A stretch of DNA of 64,000 nt from Neoarius graeffei (Eukaryota; Chordata; Actinopteri; Siluriformes; Ariidae). A program made the translations under genes and the position numbers. Location: contig NC_083570.1 of NCBI RefSeq assembly GCF_027579695.1, forward strand, positions 96,165,463 through 96,229,462, given 5' to 3'. Below the pieces are notes generated by a model. The model saw only the letters and a list, made by a program, of their open reading frames with translations, had not been told where the DNA came from and ran no database searches. Below are positions 35,443 through 45,412 of this stretch, in pieces (the first letter of the stretch is position 1; each line of letters opens with the position of its first letter).

Positions 35443-35535
35443 CTGAGATAACCTGCTGCAGCGCTCTCTGATGATCTTGTTCTCCTGCAGCATCCTGGAT
35501 ATTGTCCTCAGCACACTCTGCTTCACTACACACTG
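35443..35535 (-). CDS. Candidate gene, putative exon 3
   Basis: 93 bp on the minus strand. The acceptor is TTTCTCCAG before CAGTGTGTAG and the donor is TCTCAG before GTAAAC. The length is a multiple of three. Entering in phase 1, as putative exon 2 leaves, the frame is open and reads AVCSEAECAEDNIQDAAGEQ then DHQRALQQVIS: acidic, Gln-rich, probably helical. A CAGCAG tandem acceptor would allow a form one residue shorter. I do not recognise the protein. Support is splice-site quality and phase agreement only; no homology. A further exon must follow at lower coordinates but I could not find it. Confidence 0.5.
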
Positions 35536-35579
35536 CTGGAGAAACATTTAGAACTATAACCTGCTGATAACAATATTAA

Positions 35580-35878
35580 AGGGCCCGGCTCACCCTTACC
35601 AGAATCCTACGCACCAAGTAGCCATTTTCAATGCTAGCGATATTCCAAAAACCAGCCACAAAGGACTGAAAAGATATGGCATATTTTGTTCAAAGCTTCC
35701 AATTGTAACATATAGGTGAGGAAAATTTTTGAGATGGGTTTCGAAGGGATCACTGACAGTGAATTTGCTGAGGTTTTGCTGCACAGAGAGTCAACAGTAG
35801 CAGTAGCTTTCAAAACACAATGGACTGTATGTAAGCAAAAACAATGAATTGGATTCTGGGAAGGGTGAGGCGGCCCCT
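35580..35878. mobile_element. MITE-like inverted-repeat element
   Basis: About 28-bp imperfect inverted repeats (AGGGCCCGGCTCACCCTT at the left; complement of AGGGGCCGCCTCACCCTT at the right) bound 299 bp. Outside are TTAA on the left and TGAA on the right, so a decayed TTAA duplication is possible. No transposase. It lies 44 bp from putative exon 3, within the proposed intron. Confidence 0.75.
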
Positions 35879-36394
35879 TGAAGCTACATTCACAAGGAAT
35901 CTTTGGCATTTGTCAGAAAAACAACGGCAGAAGGTGAGTTCTTCTGAATGCAGCCTTAAACTAATTCCACAGTACAGGTTAGGTTGCCTAGATATTAAGC
36001 AGAAAAAACTTACAGTTCCTTTCTCATTTCTAACTGCCGGGGAGTTCCTCAATGGTCCTGTCAATAAATATTGTTGACATGTTTTATAAACAGGCAATGT
36101 GCATAAGATACATTTTCTTTTGACATTTTTAATGCACAAATAAACATGTTTATGTAATTCTAAATGGAGTGCAAATGTGGTTTTGGTCTCAATTCACTTT
36201 GAAAGTAATGGCTTTTTTTTAAAGAAAATAAATTAGGTTACTTGACAAGAAAGGTCATTATTTGATAGGCATTTTTGTTTGTTTTTTTGTCTTAATTTAA
36301 TAAATAAGAAATAATTAAAACAAAAATTCACAGGATTACCTTACTTTGACAAATCGAAAAACAGAAATTTTTCAAGAATTGAGTAATTATAAAG

Positions 36395-36739
36395 GCAGCA
36401 CGGTGGTATAGTGGTTAGCACTGTCACCTCACAACAAGAAGGTTCTGGGTTCGAGCCCAGTGGCTAGCGGGGGCCTTTATGTGTGGAGTTTGCATATTCT
36501 CCCCATGTCTGCGTGGGTTTCCTCCACACTCAAAAGACATGCAGGTTAGGTTAATTGGTGGCTGTAAATTGACTGTAGGTATGAATGTGAGTGTGAATAG
36601 TTGTTTGTCTCTATGTGTATGATCTGGCGATTTGTCCAGGGTGTGCCCATAGTCAGCTGGGATAGGCTCCAGCTTGCCTGTAACCCTGCACAAGATAAGC
36701 GGTTACGATATAATGGATGGATGGATGGATGGATGGATG
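36395..36739 (+). mobile_element. SINE subfamily A with (GGAT)n tail
   Basis: Full head and body, but with many substitutions, small deletions and a (GGAT)n tail instead of (ATGAG)n, so likely an older branch. Perfect 14-bp duplication GAGTAATTATAAAG at 36381-36394 and 36740-36753. Confidence 0.95.
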
Positions 36740-36779
36740 GAGTAATTATAAAGAGTGCAATTATATCCTGATAAAATAC

Positions 36780-37156
36780 CTCATCTCATCTCATTATCTC
36801 TAGCCGCTTTATCTTGTTCTACAGGGTCGCAGGCAAGCTGGAGCCTATCCCAGCTGACTACGGGCGAAAGGCGGGGTACACCCTGGACAAGTCGCCAGGT
36901 CATCACAGGGCTGACACATAGACACAGACAACCATTCACACTCACATTCACACCTACACTCAATTTAGAATCACCAGTTAACCTAACGTGCATGTCTTTG
37001 GACTGTGGGGGAAACCGGAGCACCCGGAGGAAACCCACGCGGACACGGGGAGAACATGCAAACTCCACACAGAAAGGCCCTCGCCGGCCACGGGGCTCGA
37101 ACCCGGACCTTCTTGCTGTGAGGCGACAGTGCTAACCACTACACCACCGTGCCGCC
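36780..37156 (-). mobile_element. Full-length SINE subfamily A
   Basis: Minus-strand copy with perfect 13-bp duplication CCTGATAAAATAC (36767-36779; 37157-37169). It lies about 40 bp from the preceding SINE in opposite orientation, so the pair could form a hairpin in a read-through transcript. Confidence 0.96.
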
Positions 37157-37347
37157 CCTGATAAAATACTATAAACATTATTGTTGTTTATTTCAGCATG
37201 TTTTTGAGTCGTGGAGGGGACCCTGCAGCTGTGAAGCCTGCCCTGCCAGTGGTATAACATCGAGTTTTTTTAACTTAGATCGGTGAATATTCTCAGGAGG
37301 ACCTAACATGACCCTCTGTAAGCAAAACTATGGCTCTTACTATCCAT

Positions 37348-37405
37348 AGTATACAGACAGTAACCTGAGCTCAGGCTTGAACCAGGGAGGAACCCTAGAG
37401 CCACC
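37348..37405 (-). mobile_element. SINE head scrap (subfamily D type)
   Basis: About 55 bp (ACAGACAGTAACCTGAGCTC then GGCTTGAACCAGGGA) matching the head-proximal part of the SINE type seen at 16226-16520. Short and diverged. Confidence 0.5.
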
Positions 37406-37669
37406 ATACCAATAATATTTAAAAGGGGACTCACTTTTTCAATGCTTGTCCATATACTTTTAGGTATCTGGAGTGTCTACCAACTCACAGACTGTGAAAT
37501 AAGACAACTCTAGGAACTCTGTCAACTTGTGGACAAGGGGAATAATATGTCAACTTTAATATTTTGCTTGCAAATCTTGTAGTTTTGTTTAATATTTGTG
37601 GGCACAGAAATGTATTATAGTTAAAAAAAAACAATAAAATAAAAATGCTTGAAATCTTGGAAATATTAC

Positions 37670-37711
37670 CTTCTTCGTTTTCTTCATCATTGAAAAGATA
37701 GGGCTCTGCAT
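37670..37711 (-). CDS. Candidate gene, putative exon 2
   Basis: 42-bp micro-exon on the minus strand: acceptor TCTCAAAAG before ATGCAGAGCC, donor GAAGAAG before GTAATA. Entering in phase 1 from exon 1 it reads DAEPYLFNDEENEE, strongly acidic, and leaves in phase 1. The polypyrimidine tract would be supplied by the adjoining (TATC)n microsatellite. Very short, so the call rests on splice consensus and phase fit with its neighbours; the protein is unrecognised. Confidence 0.45.
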
Positions 37712-37716
37712 CTTTT

Positions 37717-37717
37717 G

Positions 37718-37799
<82 letters not shown>
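37717..37799. repeat. (GATA)n microsatellite
   Basis: About 20 GATA units, abutting the acceptor side of putative exon 2. Frames of repeated Ser-Ile-Tyr-Leu over it are artefacts. Confidence 0.97.
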
Positions 37800-37878
37800 T
37801 CTGTTATTACACCTTGACATGTTTTTATAACACGTTTTGCTGTTGTGGCATTTAAAAATATCAAGACACAAGAAAAAT

Positions 37879-38726
37879 CAGGGCTAGACAAAACTTTTTA
37901 ATCGTCCAGTTGGACAAGCAACAAGATTTTTCACTTGTCCTAACCATAACCTTTTTATTACTATGTTCAATGAAAGGACAGTGGTTAACAAAGTTTATCA
38001 AAAAGCAGGTATAGTTATGATAATCACCAGGCTTTAATGGTTTATAATTTTAAAAAATAAAACTCAAACTTTAACTGTAACAATAAACAAAAACTATCCA
38101 AAGCCCCATTATGGTGCATGTGTTGTTATAACTCATTTCCTGATGTGCAGTTTAAAGAGTTGGGATTGTCGTCTTTTTCACTTTCTTTTGACAAAATTAA
38201 ACCGAAAGAAAACAAGTTGGACATGATAAGGGGGACAGAATCAGATTGTGAATAAAAACAAACCATAAGTGAATTTGGCACTGTTATAAAATTCCTGCAA
38301 AACATTTTATGACATTTGTGATGGTTAATATGTGCCATACATAGGAAAAATACAACGAATGTCCGAATAAAATGAAGACTCACTGCAGATATTTATTTTA
38401 TTGAGGTATTTGATCGCCATTTCTCCGATATCAATGAATCCAAAGTCTAATAATCTATAATTAGATATTACAACGTGGTTATTTTTACCTGCTGTACTCG
38501 GCTACCCGAGAATTTTGTAAACAATAAAACGGCCGGATCACTGAGGGGATTGAACTTGTTTCGTTGGAACTTTATTAATGTAACTCTTGAATAATTACTT
38601 AAAACATGGTGATTTTTAAACAAATATTCAGATTGTCCCGTCTGACAGGCAGATGCGGATTTGACTTGTCTGGACCAAACATTTGATTGTCCTGGACAGT
38701 CGGACTACCGATAATGTCGAGCCCTG
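37879..38726. mobile_element. Probable hAT-like non-autonomous element
   Basis: Termini CAGGGCTAGACA and the complement of CAGGGCTCGACA bound 848 bp. Subterminal blocks with CGTCCAGTTGGACAAG and GTCCTGGACAGTCGGAC are also related in inverted form. The flanking 8 bases (AGAAAAAT and AAAAAGAA) match only partly, so the target duplication is not secure. No transposase motif in the frames. Confidence 0.7.
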
Positions 38727-39217
38727 AAAAAGAAATGCAGGTCTATGGAGAAAATAAACAACAGAGGAAATTAAGTATATGAAAAAGGTAAGGATGTTTG
38801 AGAGAAAATAAAAAGGTTTAGTTATCAGAGTGAAAGGTAAGACTTGGAAGTATTGTGGTGCTTGAAAGTTTGTGAACCCTTTAGAATTTTCTATATTTCT
38901 GCATAAATATGACCTAAAACATCATTAGATTTTCACACAAGTCCTAAAAGTAGATAAAGAGAACCCAGTTAAACAAACGAGACAAAAATATTATACTTGG
39001 TCATTTATTTATTGAGGAAAATGATCCAATATTACATATCTGTGAGTAGCAAAAGTATGTGAACCTCTAGCATTAGCAGTTAATTTGAAGGTGAAATTAG
39101 AGTCCGGTGTTTTCAATCAATGGGATGACAATCAGGTGTGAGTGGGCACCATTTTATTTAAAGAACAGAGATCTATCAAAGTCTGATCTTCACAACGCAT
39201 GTTTGTGGAAGTGTATC

Positions 39218-39920
39218 ATGGCACAGACAAAGGAGATTTCTGAGGACCTCAGAAAAAGCATTGTTAAAGCGCATCAAGTTGGAAAAGGTTACAAAACCAT
39301 CTCTAAAGAGTTTGGACTTCACCAATCCACAGTCAGGCAGATTGTGTACAAATGAAGGAAATTCAAAACCATTGCTACCCTCCCCAGGAGTGGTCGACCA
39401 ACAAAGATCACTCCAAGAGCAAGGCGTGTAATAGTCGGCGAGGTCACAAAAGACCCAAGGGTAACTTTTAAGCAACGGAAGGCCTCTCTCACATTGGCTA
39501 ATGTTAATGTTCATGAGTCCATCATCAGGAGAACACTGAACAACAATGGTGTGCATGGCAGGGTTGCAAGGAGAAAGCCACTACTCTCCAAAAAGAACAT
39601 TGCTGCTCATCTGCAGTTTGCTAAAGATCATGTGGACAAGCCAGAAGGCTATTGGAAAAATGCTTTGTGGATGGACGAGACCAAAATAGAACTTTTTGGT
39701 TTAAATGAGAAGCGTTATGTTTGGAGAAAGGAAAACACTGCATTCCAGCATAAGAACCTTATCCCGTCTGTGAAACATGGTGGTGGTAGCATCATGGTTT
39801 GGGCCTGTTTTGCTGCATCTGGGCCAGGACGGCTTGCCATCATTGATGGAACAATGAATTCTGAATTATACCAGCGAATTCTAAAGGAAAATGTCAGGAC
39901 ATCTGTCCATGAACTGAGGT
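39218..39920 (+). pseudogene. Tc1 transposase, N-terminal two thirds
   Basis: From ATG 39218: DNA-binding domain (ISKEFGLHQSTVRQIVYK), one TGA at 39353-39355 where the sister copy at 57.2 kb has a tryptophan codon. The same frame is then open through RPTKITPRARRV, RRTLNNNGVHGRVARRKPLL, MDETKIELFGLNEKRYVW (first catalytic Asp) and SIMVWACFAASGPGR. The foreign element starts soon after. Past it (41118) come the NDPKHT motif (second Asp) and then an internal deletion that removes the catalytic Glu. Confidence 0.92.
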
Positions 39921-40253
39921 CCTGTCCACACGGCAACGGATTCAGGTGAATCTGATAAAATTGTTTATCGTTTCGGCCTGGCGTCCACACGGCACCGGCG
40001 TTTTGGGTGCCCCAAAATGAAATCTTTTGAGAATGGGTTCCAGAGTGGAAAAATCTGGCAACGGCGCCGTTGCGAAGTCGTCTGGATGAGTAGAACGGAT
40101 TTGTTTATGATGATGTCACAACCACATGACTGTGAGTGCTTGGGTAGAAGTGTAACGAACTTGATGTGAGTTGTCAACAAATCCTATAACTTGGTTCATG
40201 AAACGCGCTTACAAAATATTTTCACTGTGAATATTTATTGTGTAATGGTGCAA

Positions 40254-40307
<54 letters not shown>

Positions 40308-41118
40308 GCCCTTAGGGCAGAGTCTTTAGTCCAAACACTGCGTAAGCAGTATAACCAAAACCGCGCACCGCCCGTGCGCTTTCCAAAAACAAAAACAATC
40401 CCGCCAGCAAAAATAGGAAAAAAAAAAGGAGCGATCTCACCTCTTCAGATGTTGGTTTAAGTCTGACAATACATTCATCAAAAAGGGCGTAGAAGAACAA
40501 AGTAATCCATCAACGTGTAGCATTCAATTTATTCTGGACCATTAAAGATTTCTGGAGGATATCAGAATGTTGGCATACCGGCTTCCATCTACCCCCGTTC
40601 ATTCCTCTTTCCGCGTCTCCATTCAAAAAACGAGCACGTGATTTAAAGGGACAATATCCATAGGATAGGGAGTGAGAAGGTGTGTGCGTGTGACAGTGAC
40701 AGGGAAGAACCTAGGCTCATGCTTGCCCTGAATTTCTCTTAAAGTGAAGGCAGAAGAATGTTCAGCGCCTGGCCAGGCTTTCTATGTATTAATTTACATA
40801 CACATTTTAATATGAAATATAAATAAGTGTCTTAGACAATAGATACTATTTTACGCTACTGATTAATAATCAAAACTTTATGTGGCTGATGCTACAGAAG
40901 AAGGGGTTTATGCACGTGCGTCCTACTTCTTCTATTGTTCTGGTGTCTCCGATGGGACCGTCTTACAGCGCACGTAGAGGTGTGGCATGTGTATTGCATC
41001 ATTTTCAGCAAGCGTTGCGTTGCCATATGGACCTGATATTTTACTGATCCGTTGCCCATGTGGACGCGATATTTAACAAATAAAATCTCGTTGCCGTTGT
41101 CGTGTGGATGTAGCCTAA
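39918..41118. mobile_element. Non-autonomous DNA transposon inserted in Tc1
   Basis: About 1.2 kb. Related inverted ends: GGTCCTGTCCACACGGCAAC at the left and the complement of GGCTACATCCACACGACAAC at the right. Further CCACACGGCA-like and GTTGC-type subterminal motifs lie just inside both ends. The transposase sequence resumes directly beyond the right end. No clear target duplication, so the superfamily is open. Holds a (GA)n microsatellite. Confidence 0.75.
40257..40304. repeat. (GA)n microsatellite
   Basis: 24 GA units inside the nested transposon. Confidence 0.97.
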
Positions 41119-41482
41119 GTCTCAAGAGAAGGTGGGTCATGCAGTAAGACAACGACCCTAAGCACACCAGATACTGAAAGCAAAGGTTCACATACTTTTG
41201 CCACTCACAGATATGGAATATTGGATCATTTTCCTCAATAAATAAATGACCAAGTATAATATTTTTGTCTCATTTGTTTAACTGGGTTCTCTTTATCTAC
41301 TTTTAGGACTTGTGTGAAAATCTGATGATGTTTTAGGTCATATTTATGCAGAAATATAGAACATTCTAAAGGGTTCACAAACTTTCAAACACCACTGTAT
41401 GTAATAATAATAAAGTCCAGTACCAGTTAAGAGTTTAAGAAACTGCTAATTAGTTAATAATTTAGTTAATTAGCTAAGCTAC

Positions 41483-41738
41483 CTTGTGTATTGACAGAGG
41501 TTTCTCTGCTCTGCTGTGTTTTGGACTGAGTTGAGTCCACTGCAGCTCTCAGAGTCTGCTCCTTTACTTTTAATGAAGAATTAAAGTTGAGATTGTGCTT
41601 TGTGTTTCTCTTTCTTGACAAACAGGTCACAGAAATTTCAGGACTTTTTCTAACAGGCAGCTTCAGAAAAGCTTTACTAACCACCATCTTTGTTTTAACT
41701 TTTTGACGTTGCACACGAGACCTTTCTTTGAGAGACAT
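41483..41738 (-). CDS. Candidate gene, putative exon 1 (basic N-terminus)
   Basis: ATG at 41738 (minus strand) with G at -3. 85 codons are open before a donor (ACACAAG before GTAGCT) in phase 1. The product starts MSLKERSRVQRQKVKTKMVV and is rich in Lys, Arg and Ser, then Gln/Thr-rich near the end. The start lies just inside a CpG-rich region with CCAAT boxes, as expected for a housekeeping-type first exon. No domain recognised. It is not part of any repeat visible here: no second copy occurs in the window. Without the splice the frame would end 4 codons later, so a single-exon small protein (90 aa) is the alternative. Confidence 0.55.
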
Positions 41739-42240
41739 AACACAAGAGTTTTAATATCAACGATATTCCTCTGGTAAACGAATAAACCACTTTTAGCTGT
41801 TCCGGTTTATTTATTTTATCGTCGAAATTCAAACCCCCCACCTCGAGCCATCAGCAACGCCTTAACAGCAAACTCTTGCATAATTTATAAGCGACTGTAG
41901 ATTCGTCCAATCACAAACCACTAGACTCACGTGACTCATCCAATCACAGAGCAACAATCCACCTGTCACGTCAGAGCAAGGATTCCGTCCAAACCCGTCC
42001 ACTACTTACTAAAGAGTATGTCAAAAACAGTACGATACAAATACTAATGGGCTACTTTCACACACTTTATAAGGACGTATACGGTTTGGGACGCAGCCAA
42101 ATCATACGCGTCACAACGTTTCCTGCACGAGCGCGCTGCTGACTGGCTGGCTCGATATAAACTCTGGAGAGCTCATCGGCTCGTCAGAGTGAAGCTATCT
42201 GGCCGCCATCTTACCACTCTCATCGCGTGGACTTGACTTG
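41739..42240. promoter_or_regulatory. CpG-rich, possibly bidirectional promoter
   Basis: CG dinucleotides are dense here and rare elsewhere in the non-repeat DNA. Visible motifs: CCAAT at 41907-41911 and 41940-41944, E-box CACGTG at 41928-41933, a CRE-like TCACGTCA at 41966-41973, and TATAAA on the plus strand at 42156-42161. The minus-strand candidate gene would start on the left. A plus-strand transcript could start near 42185, but I see no coding exon on that side. Not tested. Confidence 0.5.
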
Positions 42241-42349
42241 TGTGTTAGTTAAACCATCATACCTGATTAAATTTGCCCCAAGAAAAGTATCTCCTGGCTT
42301 TTTTCCCTTCATTACCTCCTCTTATTTTCTCAACTTTACCACCATTCTT

Positions 42350-42715
42350 GGGCGGCATGGCGGTGTAGTGGCTAGCGCTGTTGCCTCACAGCAAGAAGGT
42401 CCGGGTTCGAGCCCCGTGGCCGGCGAGGGCCTTTCTGTGTGGAGTTTGCATGTTGTCCGCGTAGGTTTCCTCTGGGTGCTCCGGTTTCCCCCACAGTCCA
42501 AAGACATGCAGGTTAGGTTAACTGGTGACTCTAAATTGACCGTAGGTGTGAATGTGAGTGTGAATGGTTGTCTGTGTCTATGTGTCAGCCCTGTGATGAC
42601 CTGGTGACTTATCCAGGGTGTACCCCCGCCTTTCGCCCGTAGTCAGCTGGGATAGGCTCCAGCTTGCCTGCGACCCTGTAGAACAGGATAAAGCGGCTAC
42701 AGATAATGAGATGAG
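42350..42715 (+). mobile_element. SINE subfamily A
   Basis: Full-length copy. ACCACCATTCTT (42338-42349) is repeated as ACCACCGTTCTT (42716-42727), a 12-bp duplication with one mismatch. A 6-base gap in the central domain distinguishes it from most other copies. Confidence 0.94.
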
Positions 42716-42879
42716 ACCACCGTTCTTTACATATCTTTATAGCGCTCTCCTTCATTGTTATTGTTTTTTTTTCTCTTTTCCAGTCCAGTCTCTGAACTTT
42801 TTTTTTGAACGGTTCTTCTACAACTATAATTACTTTTACAGAGATTATTTCAGTTTTTCTCTTAGACAGTTTATATAGC

Positions 42880-43254
42880 GGCGGCACGGTGGTGTAGTGG
42901 TTAGCGCTGTCGCCTCACAGCAAGAAGGTCCGGGTTCGAGCCCCGTGGCCGGCGAGGGCCTTTCTGTGCGGAGTTTGCATGTTCTCCCCGTGTCCGCGTG
43001 GGTTTCCTCCGGGTGCTCCGGTTTCCCCCATAGTCCAAAGACATGCAGGTTAGGTTAACTGGTGACTCTAAATTGACCGTAGGTGTGAATGTGAGTGTGA
43101 ATGGTTGTCTGTGTCTATGTGTCAGCCCTGTGATGACCTGGCGACTTGTCCAGGGTGTACCCCGCCTTTCGCCCGTAGTCAGCTGGGATAGGCTCCAGCT
43201 TGCCTGCGACCCTGTAGAACAGGATAAAGCGGCTACAGATAATGAGATGAGATG
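42880..43254 (+). mobile_element. Full-length SINE subfamily A
   Basis: Clean copy with perfect 12-bp duplication AGTTTATATAGC (42868-42879; 43255-43266). Confidence 0.97.
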
Positions 43255-43282
43255 AGTTTATATAGCTCTTCCTTTCTATCTT

Positions 43283-43640
43283 TGGGTGGCACGGTGGTGT
43301 AGTGGTTAGCATGGTTGCCTCACAGCAAGAAGGTTCCGGGTTCAAGGCCAGCGAGGGCCTTTCTGTGTGGAGTTTACATGTTCTCCCCGTGTCTGCGTGG
43401 ATTTCCTCCGGGTGCTCTGGTTTCCCCCACAATCCAAAAACATGCAGTTAGGTTGACGTGGGGTGGCCTTGGGATGAGGTGCCCTTGAGCAAGGTACCTG
43501 ACCCCTGATTGCTTCCTGGGCGCTCTGGTGTGGCTGCCCACTGCTCTGAGTGTGTATGTGTGTGTTCACTGCTTCAGATGGGTTAAATGCAGATGATGAA
43601 TTTTACTGTGCTTGAAGTGTGCATGTAACGAATAAAGGTT
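43283..43640 (+). mobile_element. SINE subfamily B
   Basis: Head GGTGGCACGGTGGTGTAGTG, central domain, B-type tail and terminal AATAAAGGTTTCTTC followed by a CTAT/ATT microsatellite. Slightly shortened in the B-box region (GGGTTCAAGGCCAGC). Confidence 0.9.
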
Positions 43641-43643
43641 TCT

Positions 43644-43676
<33 letters not shown>

Positions 43677-43690
43677 TATTATTATTATAA
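43641..43690. repeat. (CTAT)n then (ATT)n microsatellite
   Basis: Simple repeats growing from the SINE B tail. Confidence 0.9.
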
Positions 43691-43714
43691 TACTACAGAC
43701 GAGAGTGAAAAGTG

Positions 43715-44077
43715 GGGCGGCACGGTGGTGTAGTGGTTAGCACTGTCGCCTCACAGGAAGAAGCTCCTGGGTTTGAGCCCAGTGGCCGGCAAGGGCCTTT
43801 CTGTGTGGAGTTTGCATGTTGTCTGCGTGGGTTTCCTCCGGGTGCTCCAGTTTCCCCCACAGTCCAAAGACATCCAGGTTAGGCTAATTGGTGGCTCTAA
43901 ATTGACTGTAGGTGTGAGTGTGAATGGTTGTTTGTCTCTATGTGTCAACCCTGTGATGATCTGGCGACTTGTCCAGGGTGTACCCCGCCTTTCACCCATA
44001 GTCAGCTGGGATAGACTCCAGCTTGCCTGTAACCCTGTAGAACAGGATAAGTGGCTACAGATGATGGATGGTTGGAA
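43715..44077 (+). mobile_element. SINE subfamily A, older type
   Basis: Full head, TTGACTGTAGG variant body and a short GATGATGGATGG tail like the 36395 copy. AGTGAAAAGTG (43704-43714) is repeated as AGTAAAAAGTG (44078-44088). Confidence 0.93.
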
Positions 44078-44219
44078 AGTAAAAAGTGCAGCAGAGAGGG
44101 GTCAGGTGATCCTGGCAAATCAGGCTGGTAAGACACATCATCAGCTCAGGGACCCTTGCCCCCTTGACACGCAGCCCAGACAGCGAATGGGACCAGCTCC
44201 CAGGAAGCGTTGCCTAGTC

Positions 44220-44512
44220 AAACCTTTTTTACAAAACCATGAATGCTTTTGTATTCATGTATGTGCAATGCATCTCTGTATGCCCACTTATTTATTTATT
44301 TATTTATTTATTTATTATTTTTATTTTTCTGTTACTTAACTGTGCCACTCCATACAATTATGTACTGGCCTGCTGTTTCTGACACATTGTACTCCTGTCT
44401 GCTGTCTGCTGCTTGTTGTCATGGTTGTTGCTGTTGGTGTTTTTTATGTTCAGGAACTGCTTGAACTGAATTGCCCCCTTGGGGACTAATAAAGTTGTCT
44501 GAACTGAACTGA
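44220..44512 (+). mobile_element. Possible LINE/SINE 3' tail
   Basis: Contains TTGCCCCCTTGGGGACTAAT then AAAGTTGTCT and GAACTGAACTGAA repeats, the look of a short-repeat 3' tail of an L2-like LINE or its SINE in fish. It lies against the 3' side of the R2-type LINE fragment. Its 5' limit is uncertain. A (TTTA)n microsatellite lies at about 44288-44317. Confidence 0.4.
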
Positions 44513-44514
44513 AA

Positions 44515-45378
44515 CCCACCAAGAACTTTCCTAAGGATATGGAGACTCCCCAACACGGCAGCCTTCTGCATTGTCCACAGAGTGAGAAGAGCTGTGCTCC
44601 CAGTGGAAAACTCGGGCACACTCCTAACCTGTGTCAGATCAGGAGGTACCAAACCTAGGGCACCAAGAACAATGGGGAGTCTGACAACTTTGTGCCTGGG
44701 ATACAAGCAAGACATTGCACATGCAAGGTCCGCATAGTTTGAGTGCTTCTCCTGAATCTTGTCAATCGCATTGGTGTCATAAGGGACAGATAATTCTATG
44801 ATGAAAATAATTTCAATGGTCTTGTCAAATAAGACAAGATCAGGTTTGTTGGCTTGTAAATGTTGTAAGCTGTATATGGGCCTATTCCAGTATAGTTTAA
44901 AGCACTCATTTTCCATGACACCCTGTCCATGTTCCGGGTCATACCATGGATGGACCTCAGAGTCAAAGCCACAGGCATGCCAAAGATGGTAACAGAAAAC
45001 ATGGGCCATGCCATTGTGCCTCTTGAGATAGGAAGTTTGAGCCAAAGCAGGACATCCACTGACAAGATGCTGGACAGTCTCACTAAATTCATTGCACAAT
45101 CTACATTTACTATTTACAATTTCCTTTAAAATCACAGTTTGGCGATTTCAGGTGGGAAGTGACTGGTCCTGAGCAGCAAAAAGAAAGCCTTCAGTTTCAC
45201 TTTTCAGGCCAGCTGACTTCATCCAAGCAAAGACGTCAGAAGGATTACTATTCTGTTCAACACACTGCACATAAACATGATGCAGTGGCTTCCCGGAAAG
45301 CACCTCCTTAAAGTGTTGACTCTGGGCAGATTTTATGTGCAACTTTATATGGTTGACACCCATTGTTGTATCGTCCAG

Positions 45379-45380
<2 letters not shown>
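44515..45380 (-). pseudogene. R2-type LINE fragment: zinc finger and restriction-like endonuclease
   Basis: Minus-strand frame, open except for one TGA at 45148-45150. After a linker it shows CRLCNEFSETVQHLVSGCP, a C-x2-C...H-x4-C finger. Then comes a restriction-like endonuclease core with KPDLVLFDK and IIFIIELSVPYD (PD...E pattern) and a conserved C-terminus (KAAVLGSLHILRKVL). This order is that of R2/R4/Dong-type LINEs, whose nuclease nicks the target site. The reverse transcriptase is missing upstream: the fragment ends at an (ATT)n run. Beyond the native C-terminus the frame runs into unrelated tail DNA. Confidence 0.85.

Positions 45381-45411
<31 letters not shown>
45380..45411. repeat. 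(ATT)n microsatellite
   Basis: Marks the 5' breakpoint of the R2-type LINE fragment. Confidence 0.95.

Positions 45412-45412
<1 letters not shown>

Larger units (their letters stand above)
38853..41399 (+). mobile_element. Tc1/mariner element with a second element inside
   Basis: Left terminus (GTGGTGCTTGAAAGTTTGTG after TA 38851-38852) and right terminus (its complement before TA 41400-41401). Terminal inverted repeats are about 200 bp long (GTATAATATTTTTGTCTC in both). A transposase gene on the plus strand is split at about 39918 by another transposon and lacks its 3' part. Same family as 56062-57670. Confidence 0.93.

Noticed and set aside
37485..37891. Frames of 100-128 codons with Leu-Ser-Ile-Tyr repeats
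   Set aside because: Produced by the GATA microsatellite; only the 42-bp piece at 37670-37711 has splice signals.
42227..42607. 126-codon plus-strand frame after the TATA box
   Set aside because: Has no ATG near the start of the frame and runs straight into a SINE; more likely a leader or non-coding RNA, if transcribed.
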